Assembly: GCF_041146795.1 (NCBI RefSeq)
Contig: NC_135177.1
Span: 37,830,560-37,894,559, forward strand
Origin: Maylandia zebra
Taxonomy: Eukaryota > Chordata > Actinopteri > Cichliformes > Cichlidae
Direction: 5' to 3'
DNA length: 64,000 bases
The notes under the pieces are model-generated. The model was not told the origin of the DNA and ran no database searches. It was given only the letters and a program-made list of their open reading frames with translations. Every line of letters starts with the position of its first letter. The first letter of the stretch is position 1. A program made the position numbers and the translations under genes. Below, piece after piece: positions 48,861 to 61,628 of this stretch.

Positions 48861-50740
48861 AAACACCGCATTTCCTCTTTACAAAATAAAAGCCCGTCAG
48901 TGTTTGGTTTCCGGTTCGGTCCTGGGTCCAGCAGGAGGAGACCCCGGACCATCAAACGCTTCCTGTCCCTCATGTATGTGACGTCATAACGCTAAAGTTT
49001 TCATTTATGTTGAAAAGTCACAGATTTTCTTCATGTTTACCCTCGATGATCAGTCATCAATAACAGTCAATCAGGTAAGTCAATCAGAAAAGGGTAATTG
49101 AGTTCATCTCAGCCTTTTACGAGCCACGTCTTACGTTTTTAATCATTGATCTGTAATATTTATGGATCTGTGCGTGGGTTCGCAGCACAGGTGCTCTGTC
49201 ACACCTGATCCTATTGATCCAAACGTTTGACTGCTGATTGGTGGGGGAGCAGAGCCTGCCTCTCCTCTGAAGTGAACGTTCGTCTTCAGCTTTATTTTCC
49301 TGATGCGCTTTAATTTATTCAATTAATAAATTGTTGTTTAAAAAAAGTTGCTGTGTTTTTATTTTGCTGCAGTGAAAACTGTCAGAAGCTGATGTTCATC
49401 TTTATTTTTAATTCTCAGCCTACACAAAGGCATTTACTGATTCTTTTCTCAAAAACTAAACGTGAGGCTTTTATTTTGAAGGCCGAATTCCCCTGTCGTT
49501 TTCTGACTTCACTCAGCTGGAGCGGGAGGCGGATCCTTCCAGCTGCTGACTTTGTAGCTTAACAGGAATCCCAAGAGTCCATGTTAGTGTCACTTTCCAT
49601 CACTCATTAATCACAGGAGGTCAGAGGTCAAACGCCACTGCCTGTTAGTGACTGTGTGCGTGACACTGTGGAAGCTTCACTGGTACATAAATCACACAAT
49701 GCTGCAGTCAGCACTCTGGCAGCAGTAAAACGTCTGTTAAGCTGTTTGTGGTTAGAGCAGCTGTGAAAACTTCGGGCTCAAAGGTCACAGTAAGCACAAA
49801 CAAAAGTCGTCCTGGCCTTTGGAAGCAACGCCTCATGATCCAAAATCATTACTGAGACACAGATACCAGAAACCACACCACAAAACTTCAAAATGACTAA
49901 AAATCTACTTCATTTACATGAAAAACCATAAAAAACAAAGCAGATGACCTCAAATTTAGGACCAATCACAGTGAAAAAATTAAATTATACACAAGGATAG
50001 ACAGATACTATGAAAAAATCCAGACGTCCAACTATCAACTTCATTTAGATGCAGAAACACAGAAAGAGACTGAAACACACGAAATAGCCAAAGTACTAAA
50101 CCACAGACTGTAAACAAAGATGGACAGAGCTCCTTAAACCTGCATTGCCTCTTCTGTCCATCAGGGGGCGACTCCTCTGTGATCTCTAATGAGTGGCAGG
50201 TGTGGCTGATTACAACATGATGCTTTTCTGGACTTTTCTACTCGGTCAGAACCCAAACAGGAACCTTCACAACACCGAGTAAACTCCACAGTGGACACCA
50301 GGGAAACACAAAAACACACACCACAATCCAAGAAGCACAAAGAAGCCCACACTCAAAGTTCACCACCTTTAAAGCTCTCCGATAACGCTGTAGAAATCCA
50401 ACACAGCGTCTGAAAGGTTTTTATAATGTGGGAAAGAACAGTGTGATTCTGGGAATCTGAAGGTTTGTCGTTTCCGTCCAGTCCGAGCCGTCTTTGGCTC
50501 CCTGCAGGAACATCGAGACTCAATCGACAAACATTTAGCTTTTAGTTCACCTTGTAAAGTGTGCATGTGTAAAAAGTGGCTGGAGGACAGAAACAGAAAT
50601 ATCTTCTCACTTCACTCGGACGATTCCAGAAACTGACCTTTGCCCCCAGAGGCGAGGTCAGCTGATGGGTTTCCCGCCTGATTCGGTGGATTTACAGGGC
50701 GAGGCACTCAGAAAGACCACAGAGCCAGATCAAGATTCAA
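48861..50740. other. Intergenic stretch between slc39a1 and the acetyltransferase gene
   Basis: I find no gene or named repeat. AT-rich, low-complexity stretches dominate, such as 49265-49350 and 49860-50110. Confidence 0.4.
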
Positions 50741-51462
50741 ATATCTGATTTTATTTATATTCAAGCAGCAACAACCTGGTGATTACATATCGACAGTCAG
50801 AATTTTAAGAACGATTCATGCGTGGGTCAGCAGGTGAACATAAAGGTGTGTGTCAGGTAAAGGTGCATCACATGAGATCATAAACAAACCTTATCTTCCA
50901 CACAAAGACAAGCCTGTCAACACTGCTGCGTCTGTCACACGCAGACAGTAAAAATCACTTTATGTCCGTCAGACGGTGTCTTAGATTTAAACACGAAGCT
51001 TTGTTTAGCAGAGAAAACTCTTCTCGTAGGTACGCGTCAGTGCGAGGAGCCATTTGAGGCACCGCTGTTAACCGTTCAAGGATGAAGACAGTCCTCACAA
51101 AGCCAATTCAATCCTCCAAGAACAGAGAAACCTTCCCGATTGTCACACGTGACTTATGAACGTTTGGAAGAATGGAAAATATCTGAAACATGCTGAAACT
51201 CCACAACAACCTCTAGCAGCTGACCTAGAACCGAGGTTCTCTCAGCTGCTAGCGGTTACCTCTGAGTGACGATGATGATTTCCTATTGAATTGTTAAAAC
51301 TCACACTAGTGCTTCTAAACAAACTTATAACATTTAATTAAACCTACATGTGGAACCTCACGGGATCCTGGGAATCCAGGACAAAAGGTTTGGAAGTGTT
51401 TGAAAGAATCCTGGCAGAGGTCAAAATATCCGCCAGCATTCAAGCTGTCACGCCGAGGCCAG

Positions 51463-54011
51463 TCAGAGGTCTGTCTCCAGTATGACTTCCTCCCAGTAGT
51501 CCTTAAAAAATGACACGTTTGCATCGTTCTGACAGAACTGACGTAAGCCCGCCCACAGCCCAGGATCCACGTAGGTGTGGCAGACCAGGTAACCTTTAAG
51601 ACTCGGCAGGAAAGCTTCCAGTTGTGCCAGAAACACGGCGCACACCGATGTCAGACTGCGGCCAAAGATGTTGATGTTGAGGCGCATGGCATTGTGGCGG
51701 TAGGGTACGGCATACGGTGGCGTGCCCAGACTGAGGGCAGCGGGCTCGAACTCACGGTCTACGATCCACGTTAGGCCTCTGCGCTGCAGCACCTCTAGGT
51801 TGGCCTCCACCGGCTTCAAGGGCTCCCAGTCGTTGATGATGGTTTTGCCGGGCAGCAGGTTGGAAACCACGTGGTCGGACAGGACCAGCGTCTCAGCCTG
51901 CCGCCAGCTCAGCGTGACCGGACCACAGGAGGAGTCGGCGTGGAGCGGATGTTTGGATCGAAGCTCAGTGATGAAGGAGCCCAGGTTGACCGCCTCACAG
52001 CACAAAGACAAGATGGCCTGCAGGGGGCGACAGAGAGGACGGGGTGAGTCTGTGGTTTACTTACCTGTTCTGGTTCGACTCATCGCAGTCGCTCGGGAAA
52101 CAAGTCCAAGTTCAGGCTTGGTCACAACATGCAACCGGACTATTCATGCTGTGATCCAGTCCATCATCCAATCACGTGGCATGTGTGCTCTTCACCCCCG
52201 TCACGAGTCTGAGGCCAAACTAAGAACCGCACATCTGTAGTTTCCATTCAGTGGACACGGAGGGATCGTTTACAGTCCAGGCTGAAAAACCAGGCGGACT
52301 CTTCAACTGTAAGTGCTCAGAGCACGCTCAGTCTTAGGATGTGTCTGCAGCATCACGGTAACCACGACAACAAAGGCCACCTTGCAATAACTAGAAGCCA
52401 GCGGTGATCTCTGACCAAACGTCAGTGTGATGACACTGTGCCGGTCCTGCAGTCCTAACAGGAGAGTAATTATAAATTAATTCAAGTCGTTATTTATTTT
52501 TAAAAACCCTTTGATTCATTTCCTATGAATATCGACACATTAGCTTTACTTCTCAACCACGACGTTCATGAACTGAAAGTCTACGTGCTTCAGGAGGACG
52601 CGGCATTTCTGCACAGCACGGTCAGAATAAAGGGAACGGCGCCGCTCGAACAGACGCATCAGCTTCTGCAAACAGCTGCGCGACGTCGCTGTGATGAAGA
52701 ATTATCACCAACTTTGGTCACAATCACAAACCGGTGGACTGTGACACACCTCCTTTGCGATGAGCCTGTACTTGGCGAGCGTCTTCACTGAAGGATTGTC
52801 TCCTCGGCTCAGCCTCACAGCAGAGATTTCTGGGTAGTAGCGGCGGACGTAGTTGGTCACATGCGTCTGGAGGGCGCTGGCGATGCCGCTGCCCCTCAGA
52901 TCGGACACCACCCTGCGCCCCTGAAGTACTGCCGTCTGACCGCCATCCACCAGGAGCGCAGACTCCAGCGCCACCTGCAGGGAGATGGAGAATGCAGCTC
53001 AGTGTAGAAAAACAGAGCCGTGAAATGAAAACTGCGGTCTGCTTCCTCAGGGCTCGCCTTCACGCCTCACCACTCTGCCGTCGATCCGGGCGATGAAGAC
53101 GACGCGTCCAGGCTCCTGCAGCCAGCGGTGAAAGAAGGCGGCCATGTAATCGAGCCCGTTGTAGTCATCAGGCGTGCAGATGTTCAGGACCTGCGGGACA
53201 ACACGGGCTCTGTTAGGAACGACGCTCTGAGGACACCTGGGCGTTCCTGACTCCGCCTCAAACAGACGTCAGAATACAGACAACTTCTAATTGGCGCAGA
53301 GCAAACGACGACACACGGGTCCGTGACGCTCAGCACTGATTTTAAGTTTGGCTGTTAAAGCCTTCCATCAATCACCTCCACGACATCTCCCAGGTTAACC
53401 ACAGGTCAGAGGTCGTCGCTGCTCCCAGCAACCTCCCTCGCCTGAAACTAAAGGGTCCACGCCTCTGTCTGTCCCCACGGAGACCCCTTTAGACCTTTAA
53501 ATCAGCTCTGAACGCGTCGTCTGTCTGAGGTGCTCAGAGTTTATCACTGTGATTTTATTTGACTGCTCAGATTTTCTTCAGGTATCGATTCTAACTTGTG
53601 ACTCCTGCAATTCATGTGTGTCCTTTGTCCCTGTGAGAAATGACAAAGCGCCGAAGCAAACAGGAAATGAGGCCATGAGGTTTTTTTAGTTAGTCACAGC
53701 AGTAAATTATGTGATGTTCAAAGTTTTTTAAAGCTGTTCAGCGGCGTGCTGCAGCGGTGTGCACTCCTTCACCTCATATGTTTTATGGAGCAAACGCCAT
53801 AAAGGCGAAGAGAACCGCTCGAGCAGCCGCGGTCAGTCGTCCTATCAGTGGCTTCAGCCTGTGCATTCAGCCTGAGTTCACATCTCGCACTCTGACCTGT
53901 GATCTTTAGAGAGTCATGTGACTATTAATGGAAAAATGTTGGGACCTGCTGGAAGTCCTGCTCCTGGGCCAGGCAGTACACCACATCAGCTGCTTCCCCT
54001 CCTGCAGACAT
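51463..54011 (-). CDS. nat16: GNAT N-acetyltransferase, NAT16 / histidine N-acetyltransferase family
   Basis: Coding exons on minus are 54011-53946, 53190-53071, 52974-52750 and 52017-51463, all in phase 0, giving 966 nt and 321 aa. The N-terminal half is a GNAT fold: FFHRWLQEPGRVVFIARIDG, then VALESALLVDGG, and the acetyl-CoA loop QGRRVVSDLRGSGIAS (about residues 80-95), followed by AKYRLIAKE. The C-terminal half has IINDWEPLKPVEANLEVL, as in NAT16. In fish a member of this family (HISAT) makes N-acetylhistidine in brain and lens, which is a known activity of the family and not proven for this copy. The donor after exon 1, CAG|GTCCCA, is weak. A minus-strand poly(A) signal lies at 50750-50755. 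The gene is an extra member between creb3l4 and slc39a1 compared with human. Gene symbol is by family; nat16 versus a fish paralogue is not resolved. Confidence 0.88.
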
Positions 54012-55590
54012 CCTGGTCCTGTTTCAGCCCCTGAGGTGTTTCCTGCACGCTTCGGTCTCCAGAACCTCTGAAGCACTTTGCACCTGCAGAGAGCGGTCGA
54101 CGGTTCCTCTGCGAAGCTTCTGGAGAGTCCAGAGGTCAGAAAGCTGTCTGCTCAGCCAACGCTCAGGGCTGCGTTCAGCATCCACACCCCTGCAGCTGGG
54201 GCTGGAGTGCTGACAGCGTTCGCCTCTCACAGCGATAGTTTCATCTGTCAGATTATCATCGTTTGTGTCTCTGAGTGCTTTAGTGGTAAAACTGATTCAG
54301 ATTTTCAGAATAAAAGCTTTGTTTCAGCATTAAAAACATGTAAAATTCTTTCTGCAGGTGCGTAAAGTTCAAACTGTTCAAACTCCACTTCTGCAGAACT
54401 TAGGGTGACTGTGAATGCAGCTTCTGAAGCCACGCCCTCTGCCGAGGATTTCACCAGCAGAGGATCCATCAGCATCCAATCAGATGGTGGAGGTGTGAGA
54501 TTTAAAGAGTTACCTGTAAGAGGAAACCTTCAGAGACCAAACAGTCACACCTGGTGGTGAAGTGCCAGCGCTGCAGTCACGGTGACGGGGCAGGTGTTTA
54601 GGAGCAGGGCTCTGGTTGGGTTTGCTGGTTTAGACTTGTAAATACTAATAAAAATGAACAGAAAAACAAAGGGGAGGAGCCTCATGTTGGAGAAGCAAAC
54701 ATGTCGGCACAGGTGCTGACCAACTCGCAGAGAACAGTGTGCTCGTAATTACAGATGTTCAGGTTTTCTGCTGCTTCAGCCTGAGGCACACATCACACTC
54801 GTGCTTCTACATCCTCTGCTGAGCAACCTCTGACCTCTGACCTGCTGCTCAGGTTCAACAGGTAGTGGTCAGAGTGAATTGAGCTGCTGTGAGATTAACT
54901 TTGAGAAAATGCTTCTCGTGGCCGTCAGGATGGGCATGTGGGTGAAGTGTGGGGTCAGGCCTCTTAGGTCCAAATCAGTCAGTTCTCCTCTCAGCATCTC
55001 TACAGAGGAACACCTTAGCCCCCCCCCCCCATATGACACAGAGTCATATGATGGCTGATAACACGGGAACCGTCAGAGGAGCCGTCTTCAGCAGAGCCTC
55101 AAACCTCCAGAGCCCAGAGGCAGGAGAGCAGGTCCAGGGACACGTGGAACATCTGCATGCTGCAGATGGAAGCGATCCCTCCATCTTTGTCCAGGGTGGG
55201 CTCCTGCACCGGATGCACGGTCATTGGATATTCCATGACGCTGTAAATCACGTCAGACCGGAGTCATTTTTATCAACTCTTAACCTTTAACAACCTGCTG
55301 CAGATTTGAACTCACTGTTCAAACTGGCTAATTCGCTTTAGTGCTGATTTTATCTGTTGTCAAGTTTTGTTTTGCAATTCTAACATATTTTATATAGTTT
55401 TAAAACTATTTTCCTTTTCATTTTTTCTTTTGTAGGTGATCTTCGGTTTCTGAAAGGCGCCCTCAAATAAAATGTATTATTATTATAATTATTACTATGA
55501 TAATGACATTAATAATAATATTATTAACATTCCTGTTGGTGGCCCTCAGACAGCAGAGGGCTCTGTTTAGTCTGCCTGATTATAGGAAGA
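54012..55590. other. Intergenic stretch between the acetyltransferase and creb3l4
   Basis: No coding feature. A C12 run near 55020 is followed by CATATGAC-acaga-GTCATATG, an 8-bp palindrome with a 5-nt spacer at 55031-55051. Confidence 0.4.
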
Positions 55591-55594
55591 GAAG

Positions 55595-55679
55595 AAGAAG
55601 TCGGGCATGCGCAGAGGCGGAGGAGGCTGTGAGCTGCCAGCTGGACTCCGTGTTCCACCGTGAAGCGACACGAAGGTCC

Positions 55680-55713
<34 letters not shown>

Positions 55714-55789
55714 GGAGGAGGAGCACCGCTGATGAAGATCCGGAGCGTTTGTACCGGAAACGACAACAGCAGAGCTCCGTGTGTCAGCT
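55595..55789 (+). promoter_or_regulatory. creb3l4: Probable creb3l4 promoter and untranslated exon 1
   Basis: A GC-rich patch with an NRF1-like GGCATGCGCAG near 55603 precedes a strong donor CAGCT|GTGAGTAT at 55789/55790. The next acceptor in range, CTGCAG at about 57129, leads straight into the creb3l4 ATG at 57133. A (GA)n run lies at 55691-55713 inside the exon. The start of the transcript is not defined. Confidence 0.5.
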
Positions 55790-57132
55790 GTGAGTATCCT
55801 CTGCTGCTCCTCAGGTCCGACCGGGACCGCGCCTGGAGAGTGCTGGAAAGTTTTTGAATGGCACACAAAGAGGAAGAGTGAGAAAAGTACTGAGTTTAGA
55901 AGTACTCTGTTACAGTAAAAGTACAGGAGTGTGCTGTGCGGTTATGAGAAGTCATAAGTGTCACTGCAGGTGTGACCAGTGGGAGTCTGCACATGCTCAG
56001 TTCGACCCTCTCCTGGGTAGACAGTAGGAGCTTGGACCATTTGTTTTGGAGGTAAGGTGAGTTTACCTTCATCTCTGACTGAGTAATCTAAAGTAATCCC
56101 ATTCTGGGTGTCTTGCCTCAACCGGGGACCTCATTAGTGAATGAGCCCGGTTGGATGAGCTCTGCTCCACCCTGGCTGTGGCGAGCGTGCTCTGGGTTGG
56201 AGCGTTTCACCTGGTGTGTTGTTGTGATGTCGTTCGTCTCAAGCTGAGACTTTGCAAAGGCTGTATATCAAAGATGGACACGGCTGCTGTGACACTGACC
56301 GCTGGTTGAAGTCCCGCGTTGATTGTTGATGTCATCGGTTGTTTGCAGCCACCCAACGACCAATGAACCAATGGCCCTCAGTCTGCAGGAGAAACGTCCT
56401 TGTGGTTTCTTTGGGCGCTCGCAGGCTGCCGTAGCGGGCTGTAAACATGTTGTAAAGTTTTAACCTGAGGGTCTGAGAGATCACCTCACTGCTGGACTGC
56501 AGCTTGTGTCCATCTTTTACGTACAGTCTAACAGGAAGACCTTTGCTAGACCATAATTGGGACAACAGGTGATGATATAGGTGTGGCGGGTACAGCTGAG
56601 GCTGGCTCGGTGGAGTGTTTCCCTCTGAAGCACGACTTGGATTCACCCGTGAGGCTGTTTTATTGATCAGCTCATGTGACTTCAGGTAAATCGGAGGCGG
56701 TCTCAGTCTGCAGGTTCCTCGCTGTCGTGTTTGGAAGCTAAGAGACGTGGGACAGGTCGGGCTTGTTTGCGGAGAAACACGTTTGGCAGCCTATCAGGTC
56801 TCAGCTCAGGTGTGTGCGTTTGGGTGTGTGCCTACCAGGATGTCCTCCTCAGAGCTGCTTTACCTGCTCTCCACACACACACACACACACACACCTGCTT
56901 TGTCAGTTTGTCAGCTGCTGCTAGGTCATGTGACCCACACAGATGTCTTTTGCACACTGCTGCAGCTTCTCAGGCTTTCAGAACAGCGAAGGTGTCGTAT
57001 TCAGGAACTCGAGCTGAAGAGCTTCAGCTGTGACCTCTGCTCTGCTTTCCCATACAGTGTCCGCCTCTAGCTCCTCCTCCTCCCCCCACTCTGTCTGGTA
57101 CTGATCCAGGTGTGAACCTGTGTCTGCAGGTG

Positions 57133-59572
57133 ATGGATGCAGAGAGCGGGGAGCTGTTTCTCGGCGTCATGGCATCCGGGAGCTGGCAGCTCGACGGTCC
57201 GTTCTCCTCCTCAGAGCTCATCCCGGCCGGCTCAGAGAAACCCCTGCAGGACTGGGCGGTGGACCCCGAGTGTGTGAGTGTCTGTGATCACATGACCACT
57301 CAGAGAGGAAGTGTTTATTTGAAACTTTGAAGTGGCGGCGAGTTTTTCCATGTCTGATGTGGCCTTGCTGTTCGTGACTGTGTAAAATGTGACCTTCATC
57401 AGATTCTCAATGACAGCGACTCCGAGGACGTCCTCCACGCCGTCAATCCAAACGAGGTGTTTCCCAGCGGGCCACCGGCTGACCCGTCATCAGAGAGCGA
57501 CAGCGGGATCTCCGAGGACCCCGCCATCGAGAGTCCTGTCACCACGGTGACTGCAGCGGGCACCCAGCTGGCGCCAACGACAGTTTACCAGCTGGTTTAT
57601 GACATCAGCGGGCTGGGCGGTGCTAAGACTGGAGCTGGACAGGAGAACATCATCTCCATCGAGCTCGGTGAGGCCACGCTTTGTTTCTGCCGTTCAGGAT
57701 TCGACGAATCAGGCGACATTCAGCGGCGGCAGCTAGCTTCATGCTCGTGTCGACTGAGCTTAAAGAAGTTTGTTTCATTAAAGCATCAGCAGATGATTCA
57801 TGCTGAGAATCAGCTGAAGTCCAACTTTAGTGTAGTACCGGTGTCTCCACCAGGGGGCGTGTGAGTATTAACAGAAGCTATAGCATACATTTTCATTGCT
57901 ATGCAGATGATGCCCAGCTCAGTGGTCCCTCAGATGGTCCCGCCCCTCCCGAGCCTGGCTCTGCTGGAGGTTACTTCCTGTTAAAGGGGAGTTTTTCCTT
58001 CCCACTGTCGCCAAAGTGCTTGAGTGTTTGTCTCTATGTTTGGAGGGTCTTTACAATATAAAGCGATTGATTTGGCGCTACATGAACAAAGTTAATTGAA
58101 TTTAATTACGAACTCGTTCTGATGTGAAACTGCGAGCTGGTTTTGCACATGGATGAAACACTGCCCCCTGCTGGTGACGTCATGGTTAGTTTGGAACGAT
58201 GATGATTTTAAATCATTGTTTAATATTTTTAGGTGGCGTTCATGGCACGAGACTGAAGCTTTCAGCTTCCTGTTAAACGACCTGGTGTGAAGCCAAAAAC
58301 TATGACTCCACCCATTTAAAGAAAAAATCGACAGTGTGATGTAAGCGCGGCAGAAACAGGAAGGAGTGGCGTCGTTAACGGTGGTGCGCTCTCTCTGCAG
58401 ATCAGTGGAGCTCTCAGCTGCTGCTGTCGGACTCGTGCGTCGTGAGCGAACTACCTGTGGTTTCGGCGCCACGGCTCGCCATCCCTTCTCCCAGCCTTGA
58501 CGACGACCTGGTGAGCCTCTGTTTCCTTTTTTTTTTTTTTTCCTTGTCCTTCGTCAGGCTCCGCCCTAACGACTCATTCTTCTTCTTGTGTTGCAGCTGT
58601 GCCTGGATCTTCAGCTGACCGAGGAGGAGCAGAAGCTGCTGACCCAGGAGGGCGTGTCGCTGCCCAACAACCTCCCCCTCACCAAGGTCGGGTGCACAGA
58701 TGCTCTCAGGCCGCCGCGTTTCTGTGTCAGGTGCACGCTGCTGACTTTGAACCGAACTTTATTCACAGGCCGAGGAGCGAATTCTGAAGAAGGTCCGGAG
58801 GAAGATCCGCAACAAGCAGTCGGCTCAGGACAGCCGGCGGCGGAGGAAGGAGTACATCGACGGGCTGGAGAGCAGGTAACCGGCCAGCTGACCGCCGCCG
58901 CGTCGCTGACAGAGACTCCATTTCCAGACGTGTTGTGAGGTTTTTTCAGCGAGTCGATAGTTCGCCCCCCCGCCTTCATTTATCTGCTCTCACTTTCAAT
59001 TTGAACTTCCTTCCATCCTCCAGGGGTCGTGACCCCGCTGAACTTCAGCCGTCTCCAGTGTCGCAGTCCGCGTCACGAGGGTTAACGCTGGATGAGGGCG
59101 GCGTTGTCACACGTTCACCTGCAGATTGGCTGCTATGAGCAGGAGAAGGAGGGGCTCGCTCTGTGTCAGCCAGAGCGGCTCAGATGTGTTTTTGTTGTGG
59201 GTTCAGAGTAATGAGGGAGTCACAGCTGTGTGTTAAATCGATGCTATAGGTCCGTCGTGACCACAAACCCCGCCCCATATTGTGTTTCCTCCTGCAACTT
59301 CTTCAGCTTAGAGAAACCTCAGCGCCACCTGTTGTATTGGTGATGAAACCGCAGAGCGACAGAAAGTTACGCCTTGACACTGAGCGGCGTCGCCGGGTTA
59401 CTGGCGTTAAACTGTCATTAACGAAGACGGCGCTAAACGTGTTTTTAAAGCTCTCAGCCTCACAGGCAGAGTTACGTCTGTGTGAGCGGTGATGTAAATA
59501 ACCTTTACATGTACGGCTTCATGTCCTGTTCAAGTCTGCACAGAGGTCCCCATGGTAACACCTGTGTGTGTG

Positions 59573-59661
<89 letters not shown>

Positions 59662-60303
59662 TGACAGGGCGGCGGCGTGCTCGATGCAGAACAAAGAGCT
59701 GCAGCGGACGGTGGAGCAGCTGGAGAAACGTAACAAGTATGAACACGCTTTGCTGATTATTGAGGTCACAGAGAGGTCACTTCCTGTGACATAAACACAG
59801 GGAACGATGTCGAGCTCACACTCTGTAGGTTTTATTGTAATCTCACACAGTTTGGTGACATGAATACCACAGACATGTTATTCCAGACACTTCTGTCACA
59901 AACAGGATCAGAAACATCCACATCAGGGAGACCTCCCTGTGGTTCTGACTCCCACCAGCAGGGGGCACTGTGCTCTCACTTTAAATGTGAACCTCGGACA
60001 GCTCGGTCACGAGGACCTGAGTCTGTCTGAAACAGTCAGATTTACTTTTTAGTTTCTTCTTGAACTTCCTGCTGAGTTTGCTGCTTGCTGATTGGTTCAC
60101 CTGCTCAGGTAAGCCCTAACCAGCCCCTGTGTTCCTGCTCCTCAGCTCTCTGCTGGCTCAGCTGCAGCAGCTTCAGTCTCTCATCAAGCAGACGGTCAGT
60201 AAAGGAGCCCAGACCAGCACCTGCCTACTGGTACGACCACCTTAAACCCGTTAAGGTGGAATGAAGTCTGTTTTGTTTTTGTTTGTTTGTTTTAGTTCTG
60301 CTC

Positions 60304-60365
<62 letters not shown>

Positions 60366-61371
60366 GCCCGTTCAGCTATCTTAGTGAGGACCTTCATTGA
60401 CCTTAATAACCCTAACCATGAATGAATGCTGACCCTAAACCTAACCATAACCGAATTGTAACCCTGACACTGAAACCACATTTTGAGCTTCAAAAATGTC
60501 TTCAGACTTGTGAGGACCGGGTTGTGTGTCCTCACAAGTGACTGTTCTCACAAGTATAGTAGAATGCAGATTTCGGTCCTCACAATGACAGCTAGACAGG
60601 AACACAGACACACACACTCTGACCCTGCTCCTCGTGTGTCTTCAGATCATCCTCGTCTCTCTCGGTCTGATCATCCTGCCGAGCTTCAGCCCGTTCAGCC
60701 GCCACCGTGCAGACGACGACTACAGACCCACAGGAGGTTGGTCCCTGATGACATCACTTCCTGTTTGAGCATCTGTGATGGCAGCACAGGGTTTAGATGG
60801 AGGCTTTTGGGGAAGCTGAGAGTTTGTAGGATTGAACATTTTAAATAAAAATAGTTCTTCAGGCGCTCGAGCGCTTCCTGACGCTCGCTGTGTAAATATG
60901 GCGACACAGGTAAACGCGGTAAATCCTGGTCTCATGTTGTCGGTGTGGCAGGAATGTTGCCTCAGAGACTGGAAAATGAATCCTAGGAATAACTTCGGTC
61001 GCGTTTTCTCCTCGGCACGTCAAACCGCTGGACTCATGATTTATTTTTTCATCTTTCCAGTGATTTCCAGAAACATCCTGACGGATCCGTCGTCCTCTCA
61101 GCCGACCTCAGACGACGCCTACGGTGCGACGTCCCTGCAGTCTGAGTCCCCCGCTCTCAGCCAATCAAAACCTCCTGAGGGAACGTCGAATCTCCCAGAA
61201 CCAACAGAAAACCACGAACACGCAGCCGCAGACGGTACGGAGGGGAGCCGGTCGGGAAACGGCTCGGTGGTTGCTGCCGAGCAGACGGAACCCGGCGCCC
61301 TCGGCCAGAAGTCGACGGTCCGAGGAGGACGGCGCGATCAGGCCAAACCGGGACACGCCGATGAGATGTAG
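57133..61371 (+). CDS. creb3l4: CREB3-like membrane-bound bZIP transcription factor (CREB3L4-like), 9 coding exons
   Basis: The family sits in the ER membrane, moves to Golgi on stress or differentiation signals, and is cut by S1P and S2P to release a nuclear bZIP activator. Coding exons are 57133-57273, 57403-57667, 58401-58510, 58597-58686, 58769-58875, 59668-59736, 60146-60230, 60646-60736 and 61061-61371; phases all match (1269 nt, 422 aa). The N-terminal acidic region has SDSGISEDP and DSCVVSELP, as in human CREB3L4; then LTQEGVSLP. The basic region [19 protein letters not shown] spans about 211-228, followed by a leucine zipper to about 285. The membrane segment [14 protein letters not shown] covers about 290-303, and the S1P-type site RNIL is at 323-326. 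The C-terminus ends HADEM as in human CREB3L4. The donor after coding exon 4, AAG|GTCGGG, is weak. AATAAA signals lie at 61618 and 61622. Confidence 0.93.
57884..58110 (+). mobile_element. L2/Maui-like LINE deletion derivative in creb3l4 intron
   Basis: A short RT active-site piece, [10 protein letters not shown] at about 57889-57918, is joined directly to the 3' UTR of the same LINE family (CCTCCCGAGCCTGGCTCTG, GGGAGTTTTTCCTTCCCACTG) and ends in an AATTGAATTT tail. Everything between the YADD block and the 3' UTR is gone. Confidence 0.82.
59563..59660. repeat. (TG)n(TGCG)n(TG)n compound microsatellite at a creb3l4 acceptor
   Basis: About 98 bp of alternating pyrimidine-purine, with TGCG units in the middle. 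It ends 7 nt before the first base of the coding exon at 59668 (CTGACAG|GG), so it occupies the place of the polypyrimidine tract. Such a tract can adopt Z-DNA (known property of TG/CG alternation). Confidence 0.97.
60306..60364. repeat. (CA)n microsatellite, about 29 units
   Basis: An uninterrupted CA tract in the intron between the creb3l4 exons at 60146-60230 and 60646-60736. It directly adjoins the dispersed repeat copy B. Confidence 0.97.
60365..60600 (-). repeat. Dispersed repeat with (CA)n end, copy B
   Basis: Inverted relative to the copy at 1441-1620: CAGCTATCTTAGTGAGGACC at the left, CCTAACCATGAATGAATGC in the middle, TTTTGAGCTTCAAAAATGTC and CTTGTGAGGACCGGG at the right, then a second TCCTCACAAGTGA block. 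It has several CCTAACC steps that resemble degenerate telomeric units. It lies inside a creb3l4 intron. Confidence 0.75.
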
Positions 61372-61616
61372 AAACCGGACTTCCTGTTTTGAAGGAAAAA
61401 AACCCGACCTGCCCGATCGATCAGCTGATCGGTGCTGATTTATGGTGGTGGATTTCAAATGATCAAAAACACCAGACGGTATTATTCACGCCGAAACAAA
61501 CCCTGTTAGCATCTACGGACATCCAGCACGAAGGTGAAGGTTCAAACTCGCCGTGGCTTTTCACCATCGCCTGTTAGCATGCTAAGTCACGAGTACGCCA
61601 AAAGTCTTTGTTTGTT

Positions 61617-61628
61617 TAATAAATAAAA
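61617..61628 (+). terminator. creb3l4: creb3l4 poly(A) signals
   Basis: Two overlapping AATAAA hexamers at 61618-61623 and 61622-61627 lie about 250 nt after the stop codon and are the first such signals in the 3' flank. Confidence 0.7.
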
